Assembly: GCF_014697195.1 (NCBI RefSeq)
Contig: NZ_JACJRJ010000001.1
Span: forward strand, 62,001-126,000
Reading direction: 5' to 3'
Source of the DNA: Cylindrospermum sp. FACHB-282
GTDB taxonomy: Bacteria > Cyanobacteriota > Cyanobacteriia > Cyanobacteriales > Nostocaceae
DNA length: 64,000 nt
Numbering within the stretch: the first letter of the stretch is position 1; every line of letters begins with the position of its first letter. Of the stretch, positions 47,367 to 55,051 are shown piece by piece. The notes beneath the pieces were generated by a model, which was not told where the DNA came from, did no database searches, and worked only from the letters and a program-made list of their open reading frames with translations. The position numbers and the translations under genes are program-made.

Positions 47367-47519
47367 TAGGACTTACACACCGAACAAATTCACCATTTTT
47401 TCAGAGTGTTTAAATGGTTTTTTTATAAGTCTCTTGACCCATCCTACCTGTAGGATGCGTTCCCTAACGCATCAAAAAAGCCTAAAAAGAGGGTAAATTT
47501 CTATGGTGCGTAAGTCCTA
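47367..47519. mobile_element. ~153-bp MITE-like element with embedded GATGCGTT palindrome
   Basis: The ends GGACTTACACACC (47369 on) and GGTGCGTAAGTCC (ending 47517) are inverse with one mismatch and flanked by TA. Inside is the palindrome GGATGCGTTCCCTAACGCATC. Related one-sided sequence ACTTACGCAC...AATTTACCCTC occurs near 49424, and the ends match the element at 1419. Confidence 0.72.
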
Positions 47520-47560
47520 AAGTCATAATTTTTCCTAGCAATTAACCATTCCTAAATCCG

Positions 47561-48811
47561 ATGAGTTCAGAAATTATTTGTGTTGGTACTGAAATGCTGC
47601 TAGGAGATATCCTCAACAGCAATGCTCAATATCTTGCCCAGCAGTTAGCCCAGTTAGGCATCCCCCACTACTATCAAACAGTGGTTGGGGATAATCCAGA
47701 AAGACTCAAGCAAGTTATAGAAATTGCTGCTTCCAGAGTGCAAATTCTTATTTTTACCGGTGGTCTTGGCCCCACACCAGATGACCTCACTTGTGAAACC
47801 ATCGCCGATTTTTTTGGTGTCCCCTTGGTAGAAGACCCAGAAGTTATTGAAGATATAGCTGAGAAATTCGCTCAACGCGGTCGGGAAATGACACCAAGCA
47901 ACCGCAAACAAGCCTTGATTCCCCAAGGAGCAAAAGTTTTACCCAACCCCACAGGCACTGCACCCGGTATCATTTGGCAACCCCGACCAGATTTAACGAT
48001 TTTCACCTTTCCTGGTGTTCCCAGTGAAATGTATCGGATGTGGGAAGAAACGGCAGTCCCCTTTCTCAAAAGCCAAGGTTGGGGTCAGGAAATTATTCAC
48101 AGCCGGAGTTTAAGATTTTGGGGAATTGGTGAATCTGCTTTGGCAGAAAAAGTCTCTGCTTATTTGAATTTACCTAACCCGACGGTAGCGCCTTATGCAG
48201 GTAAGGGAGAAGTCAGGCTGCGAGTTTCTGCTAAAGCAACTTCAGCAGCAGCCGCAGAGGAGTTAATTGCACCAATTGCCAAACAACTAATAGATATTGC
48301 AGGTTTAGATTATTACGGCGCTGATAATGAAACCCTGGCTTCTGTGGTGGGTAAGTTGTTACGGACATCAGGGGAAACCTTATCGGTAGCTGAATCCTGC
48401 ACTGGTGGAGGTTTAGGGCAAATGTTGACCGAGATTTCTGGTAGTTCTGAATACTTTTGGGGTGGGGTGATTTCTTATGATAATTCGGTGAAGGTTGGGT
48501 TGCTGGGGGTTAACCCAGAAGATTTAGATAAGTTTGGCGCTGTGAGTGCGACTGTAGCTGAACAGATGGCCATTGGGGTAAAAACCCGTCTCTCAACTAC
48601 TTGGGGATTAAGTATTACAGGAATTGCTGGCCCAACTGGGGGAACTGATGACAAGCCGGTGGGTTTGGTGTATGTCGGTTTAGCGGGGCCAAAGGATGAA
48701 GTGACAAGTTTTGAATATCGCTTTGGGACTATCCGGGGACGTGCTTTAACTCGTCATGTGAGTGCAAATGCAGCGTTGGATAATTTGCGCCGGCGGTTGT
48801 TGACAAGGTAG
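47561..48811 (+). CDS. cinA: CinA family protein (MoaB-like plus CinA deamidase domain)
   Basis: 416 residues. The N-terminal MoaB/MogA-like domain (SSEIICVGTEMLLGDILNSN, FTGGLGPTPDDLT, then GTAPGIIWQ and TFPGVPSEMYRMWEE) is followed by the C-terminal CinA domain (LSVAESCTGGGLGQMLTEIS, YDNSVKVGLLGV, GLSITGIAGPTGGTDDKPVG). The latter is nicotinamide-mononucleotide deamidase in other bacteria. ATG 47561. No recA nearby. A repeat cluster follows. Confidence 0.95.
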   Translation: MSSEIICVGTEMLLGDILNSNAQYLAQQLAQLGIPHYYQTVVGDNPERLKQVIEIAASRVQILIFTGGLGPTPDDLTCETIADFFGVPLVEDPEVIEDIAEKFAQRGREMTPSNRKQALIPQGAKVLPNPTGTAPGIIWQPRPDLTIFTFPGVPSEMYRMWEETAVPFLKSQGWGQEIIHSRSLRFWGIGESALAEKVSAYLNLPNPTVAPYAGKGEVRLRVSAKATSAAAAEELIAPIAKQLIDIAGLDYYGADNETLASVVGKLLRTSGETLSVAESCTGGGLGQMLTEISGSSEYFWGGVISYDNSVKVGLLGVNPEDLDKFGAVSATVAEQMAIGVKTRLSTTWGLSITGIAGPTGGTDDKPVGLVYVGLAGPKDEVTSFEYRFGTIRGRALTRHVSANAALDNLRRRLLTR

Positions 48812-48835
48812 GGAATAGGCGATGTCTACGACAAG

Positions 48836-48935
48836 CATCTCTTGACCCATTCTACCCGTAGCGTGGGTTCCCTAACGCACGAATTACCGCAAGCACCTCT
48901 TGACGCATTCTACCCGTAGTGTGCGTTCCCTAACG
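48836..48935. repeat. Two tandem GTGCGTTCCCTAACGCAC palindrome units after cinA
   Basis: The unit CTTGACGCATTCTACCCGTA followed by a TGTGCGTTCCCTAACGCA palindrome occurs twice here and again at about 49480-49520. The second unit runs into the truncated hicA. The GGCGATGTCTACGAC block at 48818 and 49377 marks a larger duplicated segment. Confidence 0.75.
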
Positions 48936-48940
48936 CACGA

Positions 48941-49150
48941 ATTACCGCTTTTAATCAACTAGTTAGTCTGGTTGAGGCATTTGGATTTTCTCTATCACGG
49001 ATTAATGGCAGTCACCATATTTTTACTCATCCGAATATTCCTGAACTTGTTAATCTGCAAAATCGAAATGGTAAAGCTGTTACCTATCAAATTCGTCAAT
49101 TTCAGATTTTGATTGAAGAATATGCACTCACTTTGGTGGATGAAGGATGA
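48941..49150 (+). pseudogene. hicA: HicA-type toxin gene, 5' end replaced by a repeat
   Basis: The frame ending in TGA at 49148-49150 encodes NQLVSLVEAFGFSLSRINGS, then HHIFTHPNIPELVNLQNRNG, the HicA core with the catalytic His in GSHHIF. It is in frame from at least 48941 but no ATG, GTG or TTG precedes it before a TAG inside the repeat upstream. The usual first ~10 residues appear lost where the palindromic repeat ends. It overlaps hicB by ATGA, the classic hicAB arrangement. A non-standard ATT start cannot be fully excluded. Probably inactive. Confidence 0.75.
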
Positions 49151-49365
49151 AAAACGATCACATTAATATCTTCTACAGTGAAGAAGATGAAGGCTATATT
49201 GCGGATATTCCTGATTTGAAATACTGTTCTGCATTAGGTTCAACAGAAGAAGAAGCTCTCCGGTTCGTATTGCAAGCAAAAGCAGCATGGTTAGAAGTCG
49301 CCAAAATCGAAGGTAGACCAATTCCTGAACCGAGATATCGACCTGCAATTTACCAAATAGCTTGA
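49147..49365 (+). CDS. hicB: HicB family antitoxin
   Basis: 72 residues. Typical HicB N-terminal domain (INIFYSEEDEGYIADIPDLK, then GSTEEEALRFVLQAKAAWLE, and GRPIPEPRYRPA). This short form has no extra DNA-binding domain. It overlaps the 3' end of the truncated hicA by four bases, so it was once translated with it. With the toxin gene broken it is likely an orphan antitoxin. Confidence 0.9.
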   Translation: MKNDHINIFYSEEDEGYIADIPDLKYCSALGSTEEEALRFVLQAKAAWLEVAKIEGRPIPEPRYRPAIYQIA

Positions 49366-49479
49366 GAATTAGGGAGGGGCGATGTCTACGACGGGCTTCG
49401 TCTACGCATTTTTTAAACTTCACTTACGCACTGTACAAATTTACCCTCGTTCCAGGTTCTTCCAATCGTTTTTTGATGC

Positions 49480-49590
49480 TTCTCTTGACGCTACTCGTAG
49501 TGTGCGTTCCCTAACGCACAAATTACCACTTTTAATCAACTAGTTACTCTGGTTGAGGCATTTGGATTTTCTCCCTTACGGATGCTCAGT
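49480..49590 (+). repeat. Duplicate of repeat plus first part of hicA
   Basis: The CTCTTGACG...GTGCGTTCCCTAACGCAC repeat followed by TTTTAATCAACTAGTTACTCTGGTTGAGG and ATTTGGATTTTCTC is nearly the same as 48890-48996, then similarity stops. It is a partial duplication of the decapitated hicA, not a gene. Confidence 0.75.
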
Positions 49591-49594
49591 TAAT

Positions 49595-49789
49595 TTATTT
49601 ATTTATCTTATTTTTAAATAGAAAATTATGTATTAAACTAAAAATAATCAAGCTGTAGCTGCAAAATAAAGCAATACTAACACTAGTAAATGCAGGAACA
49701 TTGAAGAATTTAATCAGCCATTGAATTACAATTATGGCTACGATGCTAAAAATAAAACTAGCTATAAAAGCTACTAAATTTTTGGGCAA
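49595..49789 (-). CDS. Possible small two-helix membrane protein
   Basis: 64 residues. Two hydrophobic segments, LVAFIASFIFSIVAIIVIQW and FTSVSIALFCSYSLIIFSLI, and a basic end (FLFKNKINK). The composition is convincing for a membrane protein, but the ribosome site (AGGAGAATATTTTGCCC upstream on the minus strand) and lack of known relatives make it uncertain. It abuts the hicA scrap. Function unknown. Confidence 0.5.
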   Translation of the reverse strand: MPKNLVAFIASFIFSIVAIIVIQWLIKFFNVPAFTSVSIALFCSYSLIIFSLIHNFLFKNKINK

Positions 49790-50093
49790 AATATTCTCCT
49801 ATTTATATTTGATTTAGGCTTAACTTACTAATAGTTTGTTGAGTCTCATAAATACAGTCATAAATGTTACTGATAAACCTGGTTAATCAGCTTGTTTGGC
49901 TTAATTTAAGATTTTAATTAAACTTGTTGACGAGTTTAATTATCTCGAAGCTAAAAAGTGATATTAAATCTGCGACTTATGCTACGCTATTTTCCGTATA
50001 TAAATATTTTACAAATAATCGCGTTTCCTATGTAGAGATGGAAAAAAAGGCGATCGCTTGATTAGTCTAGCCAATTTCAGGAAAATCACACCT
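49790..50093. other. Intergenic region, nothing recognised
   Basis: 304 bp between the small membrane protein and the TerB-like fragment. AT-rich with one GGCGATCGC site near 50050. No gene or strong hairpin. Confidence 0.4.
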
Positions 50094-50627
50094 TCATTGA
50101 ATGGTAACTAAATAATGATTTAACTTTTGATTAATAGCTTCTATGACATTAGATTCTTCAGGTGTAATTACCCCATCTAAATTAGCAATTTTTTCACATT
50201 GAGCTAGTAAAGGTACAGCAAAATCACTATTTATTTGCTCAAGTAATCTTTCTAAAGATGGTGGTGATTTGATGTGTGCTGCAATTGCCTCAATTGAGGC
50301 AGGGCTAAGGTTAGCAGCTTGTAATTCTGGCAAAATATCCTCCCAAGATTTATCTGGATTACCTGCTAACACAACATGAACTAGTATTTGATCCATAATC
50401 TTCTCTTGAGAAATAGCAGCTTCGAGATATTTTTCGCTCTCCGCTTGAACATCTATCAAGGTTGCTTTTAAAGTTAATGGATTCTGCTTTGCCTCATAAA
50501 ATTTACAAGCTGCATAACCTAATGCATAGATCATTACTGCATTTGAACTAGCCCCAATTAAGGCTCCAACACCTGGCGTAATTCGCAACAGACCCAAACC
50601 AGCTTTAATTGCTGTTTTTCCACCTAA
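50094..50627 (-). pseudogene. TerB-like protein, 3' half of a probably frameshifted gene
   Basis: In frame from 50627: LGGKTAIKAGLGLLRITPGV, a hydrophobic hairpin (GASSNAVMIYALGYAACKFYE), and a C-terminal TerB-like domain (VPLLAQCEKIANLDGVITPE, ESNVIEAINQKL). No ATG starts it; the first possible start is TTG at 50597, inside a hydrophobic stretch. The open frame begins exactly where the upstream frame (50624-51010) stops, in the -1 phase. A single-base indel or programmed shift would join them into one ~300-residue protein. Confidence 0.65.
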
Positions 50628-51010
50628 TCAGCCCCAAACAGCGAATTGAAAAAAGATGGTTTTTGAACAGATAATTTACCGTCTGTTTGAGGTACTGACA
50701 AAGAGGAATTGAGTTTTACTTCTAACTCAAATTCTTGTTGCCAATCTGGAAAATCTTCTCCTGTCTCTCTTCCATATATTTTGACTTTTGTAATAGATTG
50801 AATATTTAAATTCATTAATGCATCACGAATCGGTGGAACTAATGTTTGCTGCTCTGGAACCTTGGCTGATTCCAGCATTATTTGTAGACAATCTTGTTTT
50901 AGAGTGGTTTTTGTCTTAATACTGGGCGAGTTTAACCACTCATTTACCAGAGTATTAATCGCACCTGTATCACCCTGCTTTGCAAGTTCTATAGTATTTG
51001 GCTGTGTCAT
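50624..51010 (-). CDS. Unknown protein, possible 5' half of a split TerB-like gene
   Basis: 128 residues from ATG 51010 (MTQPNTIELAKQGDTGAINT). It resembles cyanobacterial proteins with the pattern IMLESAKVPEQQTLVPPIRD and VKIYGRETGEDFPDWQQEFE. The TAG stop at 50624-50626 lies at GCTGATTAGGTGG, overlapping the next frame. In other genomes I would expect this domain to be followed by a longer tail, which fits the split-gene idea. A longer start at 51055 is less likely. Function unknown. Confidence 0.7.
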   Translation of the reverse strand: MTQPNTIELAKQGDTGAINTLVNEWLNSPSIKTKTTLKQDCLQIMLESAKVPEQQTLVPPIRDALMNLNIQSITKVKIYGRETGEDFPDWQQEFELEVKLNSSLSVPQTDGKLSVQKPSFFNSLFGAD

Positions 51011-51331
51011 TTTTAGTAGCGGTGAGCAGTTTATACCTCCTTCTAGTGTTCCCACTTATAAGCAACTAATAACACTATCATTCGTCCTTATCAACATCAT
51101 CAGCCGTCAAGAGTGCTTGTGAACTATGGCGCACATAAAGCACGCCGTCACGAATTGCGAACAAAATATTTAGTACGAACAAAGCAAAAAAATGTCATAT
51201 CCGATACAGTCATTTAACAACCATCAGTTATCCTACTCTGATTCATCAGCACAACCTATTACGGGATCGCTTGCAGTATTGTTCATAGTTTGTTACAAAA
51301 GTACAAAGAACTTCTAGAGACCAAAAACCTA
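51011..51331. other. Intergenic region between divergent genes
   Basis: 321 bp between the TerB-like pair and the DUF2993 gene. AT-rich, no gene or strong hairpin seen; should hold promoters for both directions. Confidence 0.4.
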
Positions 51332-52126
51332 ATGTTCGGCGGACTTACTGGTTTAACAGATCCCAAAGGCACTGATTGGGGAGAGCGGATGCTCAATACA
51401 GTCGCTAGCCAAACGATTCGCCACCTGTTTACCCAAAGCGAGTCAGTAGAAGTCTTTGTGCGCTGCTATCCCTCCAGCAAACTGTTGCAAGGCAGCATTG
51501 ACAGCTTTAAAATGAGCGGACGTGGCTTGGTGATTCGGAGAGATTTTGCAGTTGAGGAAATGTCTTTTGAAACTGATGCGGTTGCTATTGACTTTGGCTC
51601 GGTGATGAGTGGCAAACTCAACCTCAAGCAACCCACCCAAGCAGTAGCTCAAGTGATTTTGTCAGAAGATGGGATTAATGATTCTTTTAGGGCGGAACTG
51701 GTAAAGAAGCGCTTGCTTAACCTTTCTGTCCCAGCCTTGACGGCTTTATCTGGGGGTGAACCTGTTTCTTTTACGGAAGTCCAAGTAAAGTTATTGCCAC
51801 ACAATCGCCTGCATCTTGTAGCACAGGCGGATTTAAACAACGGTGAACTCATCCCCCTGAGTATGACTGTTGGTATCAGCATTGAAAGACGGCGGCGGGT
51901 TTCTTTTAAAGACCCGAAAATTGAACTTGATCTGGTGCCTGAAGCGCAACGAGAAATTTCCCAAACTTTGAGCGTGGCACTGGTGGAAATTTTGGATAAT
52001 ATGGTCGATTTAGATCGCTTTGACCTCGATGGGGTGAAAATGCGTCTCAACCGTTTAGATACTGAGGGACAAAGGTTAATTTTTAGCGGATATGCGGAAA
52101 TAGAACGAATTCCCCGTAGTTCTTGA
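51332..52126 (+). CDS. DUF2993 (LmeA-like) protein
   Basis: 264 residues from ATG 51332 (MFGGLTGLTDPKGTDWGERM); the longer frame from 51290 adds 14 residues before this typical start. The pattern SESVEVFVRCYPSSKLLQGS, then GRGLVIRRDFAVEEMSFETD and TEVQVKLLPHNRLHLVAQAD fits the DUF2993 family, of which mycobacterial LmeA is a lipid-binding, envelope-related member. No signal peptide. Cellular role in cyanobacteria unknown. It ends before the bidirectional terminator at 52146. Confidence 0.87.
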   Translation: MFGGLTGLTDPKGTDWGERMLNTVASQTIRHLFTQSESVEVFVRCYPSSKLLQGSIDSFKMSGRGLVIRRDFAVEEMSFETDAVAIDFGSVMSGKLNLKQPTQAVAQVILSEDGINDSFRAELVKKRLLNLSVPALTALSGGEPVSFTEVQVKLLPHNRLHLVAQADLNNGELIPLSMTVGISIERRRRVSFKDPKIELDLVPEAQREISQTLSVALVEILDNMVDLDRFDLDGVKMRLNRLDTEGQRLIFSGYAEIERIPRSS

Positions 52127-52145
52127 GATGAAAAATAAATTAAAT

Positions 52146-52170
52146 GCCGCCTAAAAAAAATCTAGGCGGC
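52146..52170. terminator. Bidirectional terminator between DUF2993 and ugd genes
   Basis: GCCGCCTA (52146-52153) and TAGGCGGC (52163-52170) form an 8-bp GC-rich stem. T-rich sequence follows on the plus strand (GGTTTAATTTTTT), and the region serves both convergent genes. Confidence 0.85.
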
Positions 52171-52207
52171 GGTTTAATTTTTTGGGTATTTGATTAAAAA
52201 TTAATTT

Positions 52208-53599
52208 TTAGCGGCCTATACCCACATATTGGAACCCAGCCCGCACCATTTCTTCAGGATTGAGGAAGTTACGACCGTCAATGATGACGGCATGGTTCAT
52301 TAATTTTGCCATTTTGACATAGTCCAAGGTGCTAAACTGCTGCCATTCGGTGACGAGTACTAAAGCATCGCAGCCATCAGCTAGCCGTTCGGCATCGGTT
52401 TCTACTAGGACGCCAGAAATACCATGACGTAGACCTGTTTGGGAAACAATGGGGTCGTAGGCTTTGACTTTGGCTCCCAGTCGGTTTAGCTGTTCAATGA
52501 GGTTAAGTGCTGGGGCATCGCGCAAATCGTCGGTATCTGGCTTGAAGGTGAGTCCGAGTAGTCCGACAGTTTTACCTTTGAGGATTTTCAGGACTTGTTG
52601 GAGTTTTTCTAGAGCAATTAGCCGTTGGCGTTCGTTGACGCTGACAGATGCTTTCATTAGCTGGGCTTCGTAGCCGTAATCATCAGCGGTGTGAATGAGG
52701 GCGGAGACGTCTTTGGGGAAGCAGGAACCACCCCAACCAATGCCAGCTTGTAAGAATTTATTACCGATGCGGGAGTCTAGACCGATGCCTTTTGCTACTT
52801 GGGTGACATCAGCACCGACGCGATCGCAAATATTGGCAACTTCGTTAATAAAACTAATCTTGGTGGCCAAAAAGGCATTAGCGGCGTATTTGATCATTTC
52901 TGCTGAACTCAGGTCTGTTGCCAGTACTGGTACAGGTGCTAAAGACTGATCAACGGCGTACTGACGCTCGACAATTGGGGCATACAGTTCTTTCATTAAG
53001 GCGATCGCTTTTTGACTATTGCCGCCCAAGACAATGCGATCAGGGTTAAATGTATCGTAAACTGCCGAACCTTCACGCAGAAACTCTGGATTACTGACTA
53101 CATCAAACTGGGCTGTAATCTCAGGTAGATTCTCGTCAATTGCTACCCCACCTGCGGGTACTAGTGTTTTCTGACGTTCAGCAATGCCATCTAAAACAAT
53201 CATCCGCACCCAGTCACCAGAACCAATAGGCACTGTAGATTTATTGACGATTACCTTATAACCACCGTTGAGATTTACCCCAATGCCACGAGCTACAGCT
53301 TCTACATAACGGGTATCACTTTCACCAGTGGGCAAAGGAGGGGTTCCCACTGCAATAAACAGAATTTCGCCGTGGGTGACTCCAGCCGCTAAATCTGTGG
53401 AAAATTCGATCTTTCCAGTATTAATGGCAGACTGCATAATTTCTGAGAGTCCCGGCTCGAAAATTGGGGACTGGCCAGACTTCATTAATTTGACTTTTTC
53501 TTCGTTATTATCTACACAAATTACATCATGCCCGATATGAGCCAAGCAAGCACCTGTGACTAAACCAACATAACCAGTACCAATTACGCAAACACGCAT
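52208..53599 (-). CDS. ugd: UDP-glucose 6-dehydrogenase
   Basis: 463 residues from ATG 53599 (MRVCVIGTGYVGLVTGACLA); the longer frame to 53656 is rejected. NAD-dependent, four-electron oxidation of UDP-glucose to UDP-glucuronate. Seen: Rossmann GTGYVG, catalytic Cys in GIGWGGSCFPKDVSAL, and the C-terminal domain (GLTFKPDTDDLRDAPALNLI). It follows the UDP-xylose synthase gene on the same strand; together they turn UDP-glucose into UDP-xylose for polysaccharides. Confidence 0.96.
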   Translation of the reverse strand: MRVCVIGTGYVGLVTGACLAHIGHDVICVDNNEEKVKLMKSGQSPIFEPGLSEIMQSAINTGKIEFSTDLAAGVTHGEILFIAVGTPPLPTGESDTRYVEAVARGIGVNLNGGYKVIVNKSTVPIGSGDWVRMIVLDGIAERQKTLVPAGGVAIDENLPEITAQFDVVSNPEFLREGSAVYDTFNPDRIVLGGNSQKAIALMKELYAPIVERQYAVDQSLAPVPVLATDLSSAEMIKYAANAFLATKISFINEVANICDRVGADVTQVAKGIGLDSRIGNKFLQAGIGWGGSCFPKDVSALIHTADDYGYEAQLMKASVSVNERQRLIALEKLQQVLKILKGKTVGLLGLTFKPDTDDLRDAPALNLIEQLNRLGAKVKAYDPIVSQTGLRHGISGVLVETDAERLADGCDALVLVTEWQQFSTLDYVKMAKLMNHAVIIDGRNFLNPEEMVRAGFQYVGIGR

Positions 53600-53747
53600 T
53601 TTCTTTAAGTCCTCGCTTTTTTTCGGGTTTTTCGACAATTCAGAAGCTTTCAGCACGAAATCTGTAAACAGGGGTCAAGCCCAGCCACTAAGAGAGTGAG
53701 GCTGCACTGAGATTCAGAGTAGCCCTAAACAGTACTCAAAAGCCTGA

Positions 53748-54686
53748 CTACTTGATATCGTTTTGGATACGCTCGCGGAAATCTTCTACTGTCAGTTTTA
53801 ACCCGTCTTGCAGAGGAATGGTAGGTTCCCAATTTAACCAGGTCTTTGCCCTTGTGATATCAGGACGACGACGACGCGGATCATCAGCAGGTAATGGCTC
53901 AAACTTAATTTGTGCGTCTGGGTTAACCATGTTTTGCACTGCTTGTGCCAATTCTAAAATGCTGTATTCATCAGGATTACCCAGATTTACTGGCCCAATG
54001 TGCTCCCCATCCATCAATCGCATCAGCCCTTCTACTAGGTCTGATACGTAGCAGAAGCTACGGGTTTGTGTACCTTCACCGTACACAGTTAAAGGAATAC
54101 CTCGCAATGCTTGAACGACTAAGTTGCTCACTACCCGACCATCGTTTTCTAACATCCTGGGGCCGTATGTATTGAATATTCTGGCCACCCGAATATCGAC
54201 TTTATTTTGTCTGTAGTAGTCAAATGCCAAAGTCTCAGCAATTCTTTTGCCTTCGTCGTAGCATGAACGAATGCCAATGGGATTGACACTACCTCGATAA
54301 TCTTCAGTTTGGGGATGAACTTCTGGATCTCCATACACTTCACTGGTGGAAGCTAATAAAAACCTAGCATTGACCCGTTTAGCTAAACCCAACATATTCA
54401 TCGTTCCCATCACGTTAGTTTTAACGGTTTTGACAGGGTTGTACTGATAATGTACTGGGGAAGCAGGGCAAGCCAGATGATAAATTTGATCCACTTCTAA
54501 CCGAATTGGTTCGGTGATATCGTGACGGATCAACTCAAAGTATGGATGATCTAGCCATTTGAGGATATTGCGTTTATGTCCTGTATAGAAATTATCTAAG
54601 CATATTACTTCATGCCTATCAGTTATTAGTCGATCAATCAGATGGGAACCAATAAACCCAGCACCACCAGTCACCAAAATTCTCAT
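53748..54686 (-). CDS. uxs: UDP-glucuronate decarboxylase (UDP-xylose synthase)
   Basis: 312 residues, extended short-chain dehydrogenase fold. Rossmann [37 protein letters not shown], and the active-site YDEGKR ([13 protein letters not shown]), which is diagnostic for UDP-xylose synthases over other sugar epimerases. It decarboxylates UDP-glucuronate with internal NAD+ recycling. The upstream partner of the dehydrogenase gene, 148-bp gap, same strand. Confidence 0.94.
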   Translation of the reverse strand: MRILVTGGAGFIGSHLIDRLITDRHEVICLDNFYTGHKRNILKWLDHPYFELIRHDITEPIRLEVDQIYHLACPASPVHYQYNPVKTVKTNVMGTMNMLGLAKRVNARFLLASTSEVYGDPEVHPQTEDYRGSVNPIGIRSCYDEGKRIAETLAFDYYRQNKVDIRVARIFNTYGPRMLENDGRVVSNLVVQALRGIPLTVYGEGTQTRSFCYVSDLVEGLMRLMDGEHIGPVNLGNPDEYSILELAQAVQNMVNPDAQIKFEPLPADDPRRRRPDITRAKTWLNWEPTIPLQDGLKLTVEDFRERIQNDIK

Positions 54687-55051
54687 ATTTTTCCAATTAG
54701 TTACAGATATTTTCAGTTATTTTCAGCAGCTATTGCGCTTGTTTTTAGATGACCCAAGTTGGATACAACAATATATGACCAACAGGGATAAATAAAAAGG
54801 TATTTGTAGATTTTTACCAATTTTGTTATATTTGTCAGCCCTATCTGTATAGTTCAATTAGCAAAATAACAAATATATTCTGATCATTGTGGTTTTTTTA
54901 GTTATAGTTCATCAAATCTTCAACAATATAAAGTGTTTTACAGTCATTGTCATTGGTACTAAAATTCCATATTTCCTAGAGTAAGGTAATAAATAATTCC
55001 GACATTTGTAACAATGCAAAATTAATTATATTGTCTCATCTTTGCATTTTT
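54687..55051. other. Intergenic region upstream of uxs
   Basis: 365 bp, AT-rich, between the uxs start codon and the 3' end of the antiporter gene on the same strand. It should hold the uxs promoter. No hairpin or gene seen. Confidence 0.4.
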
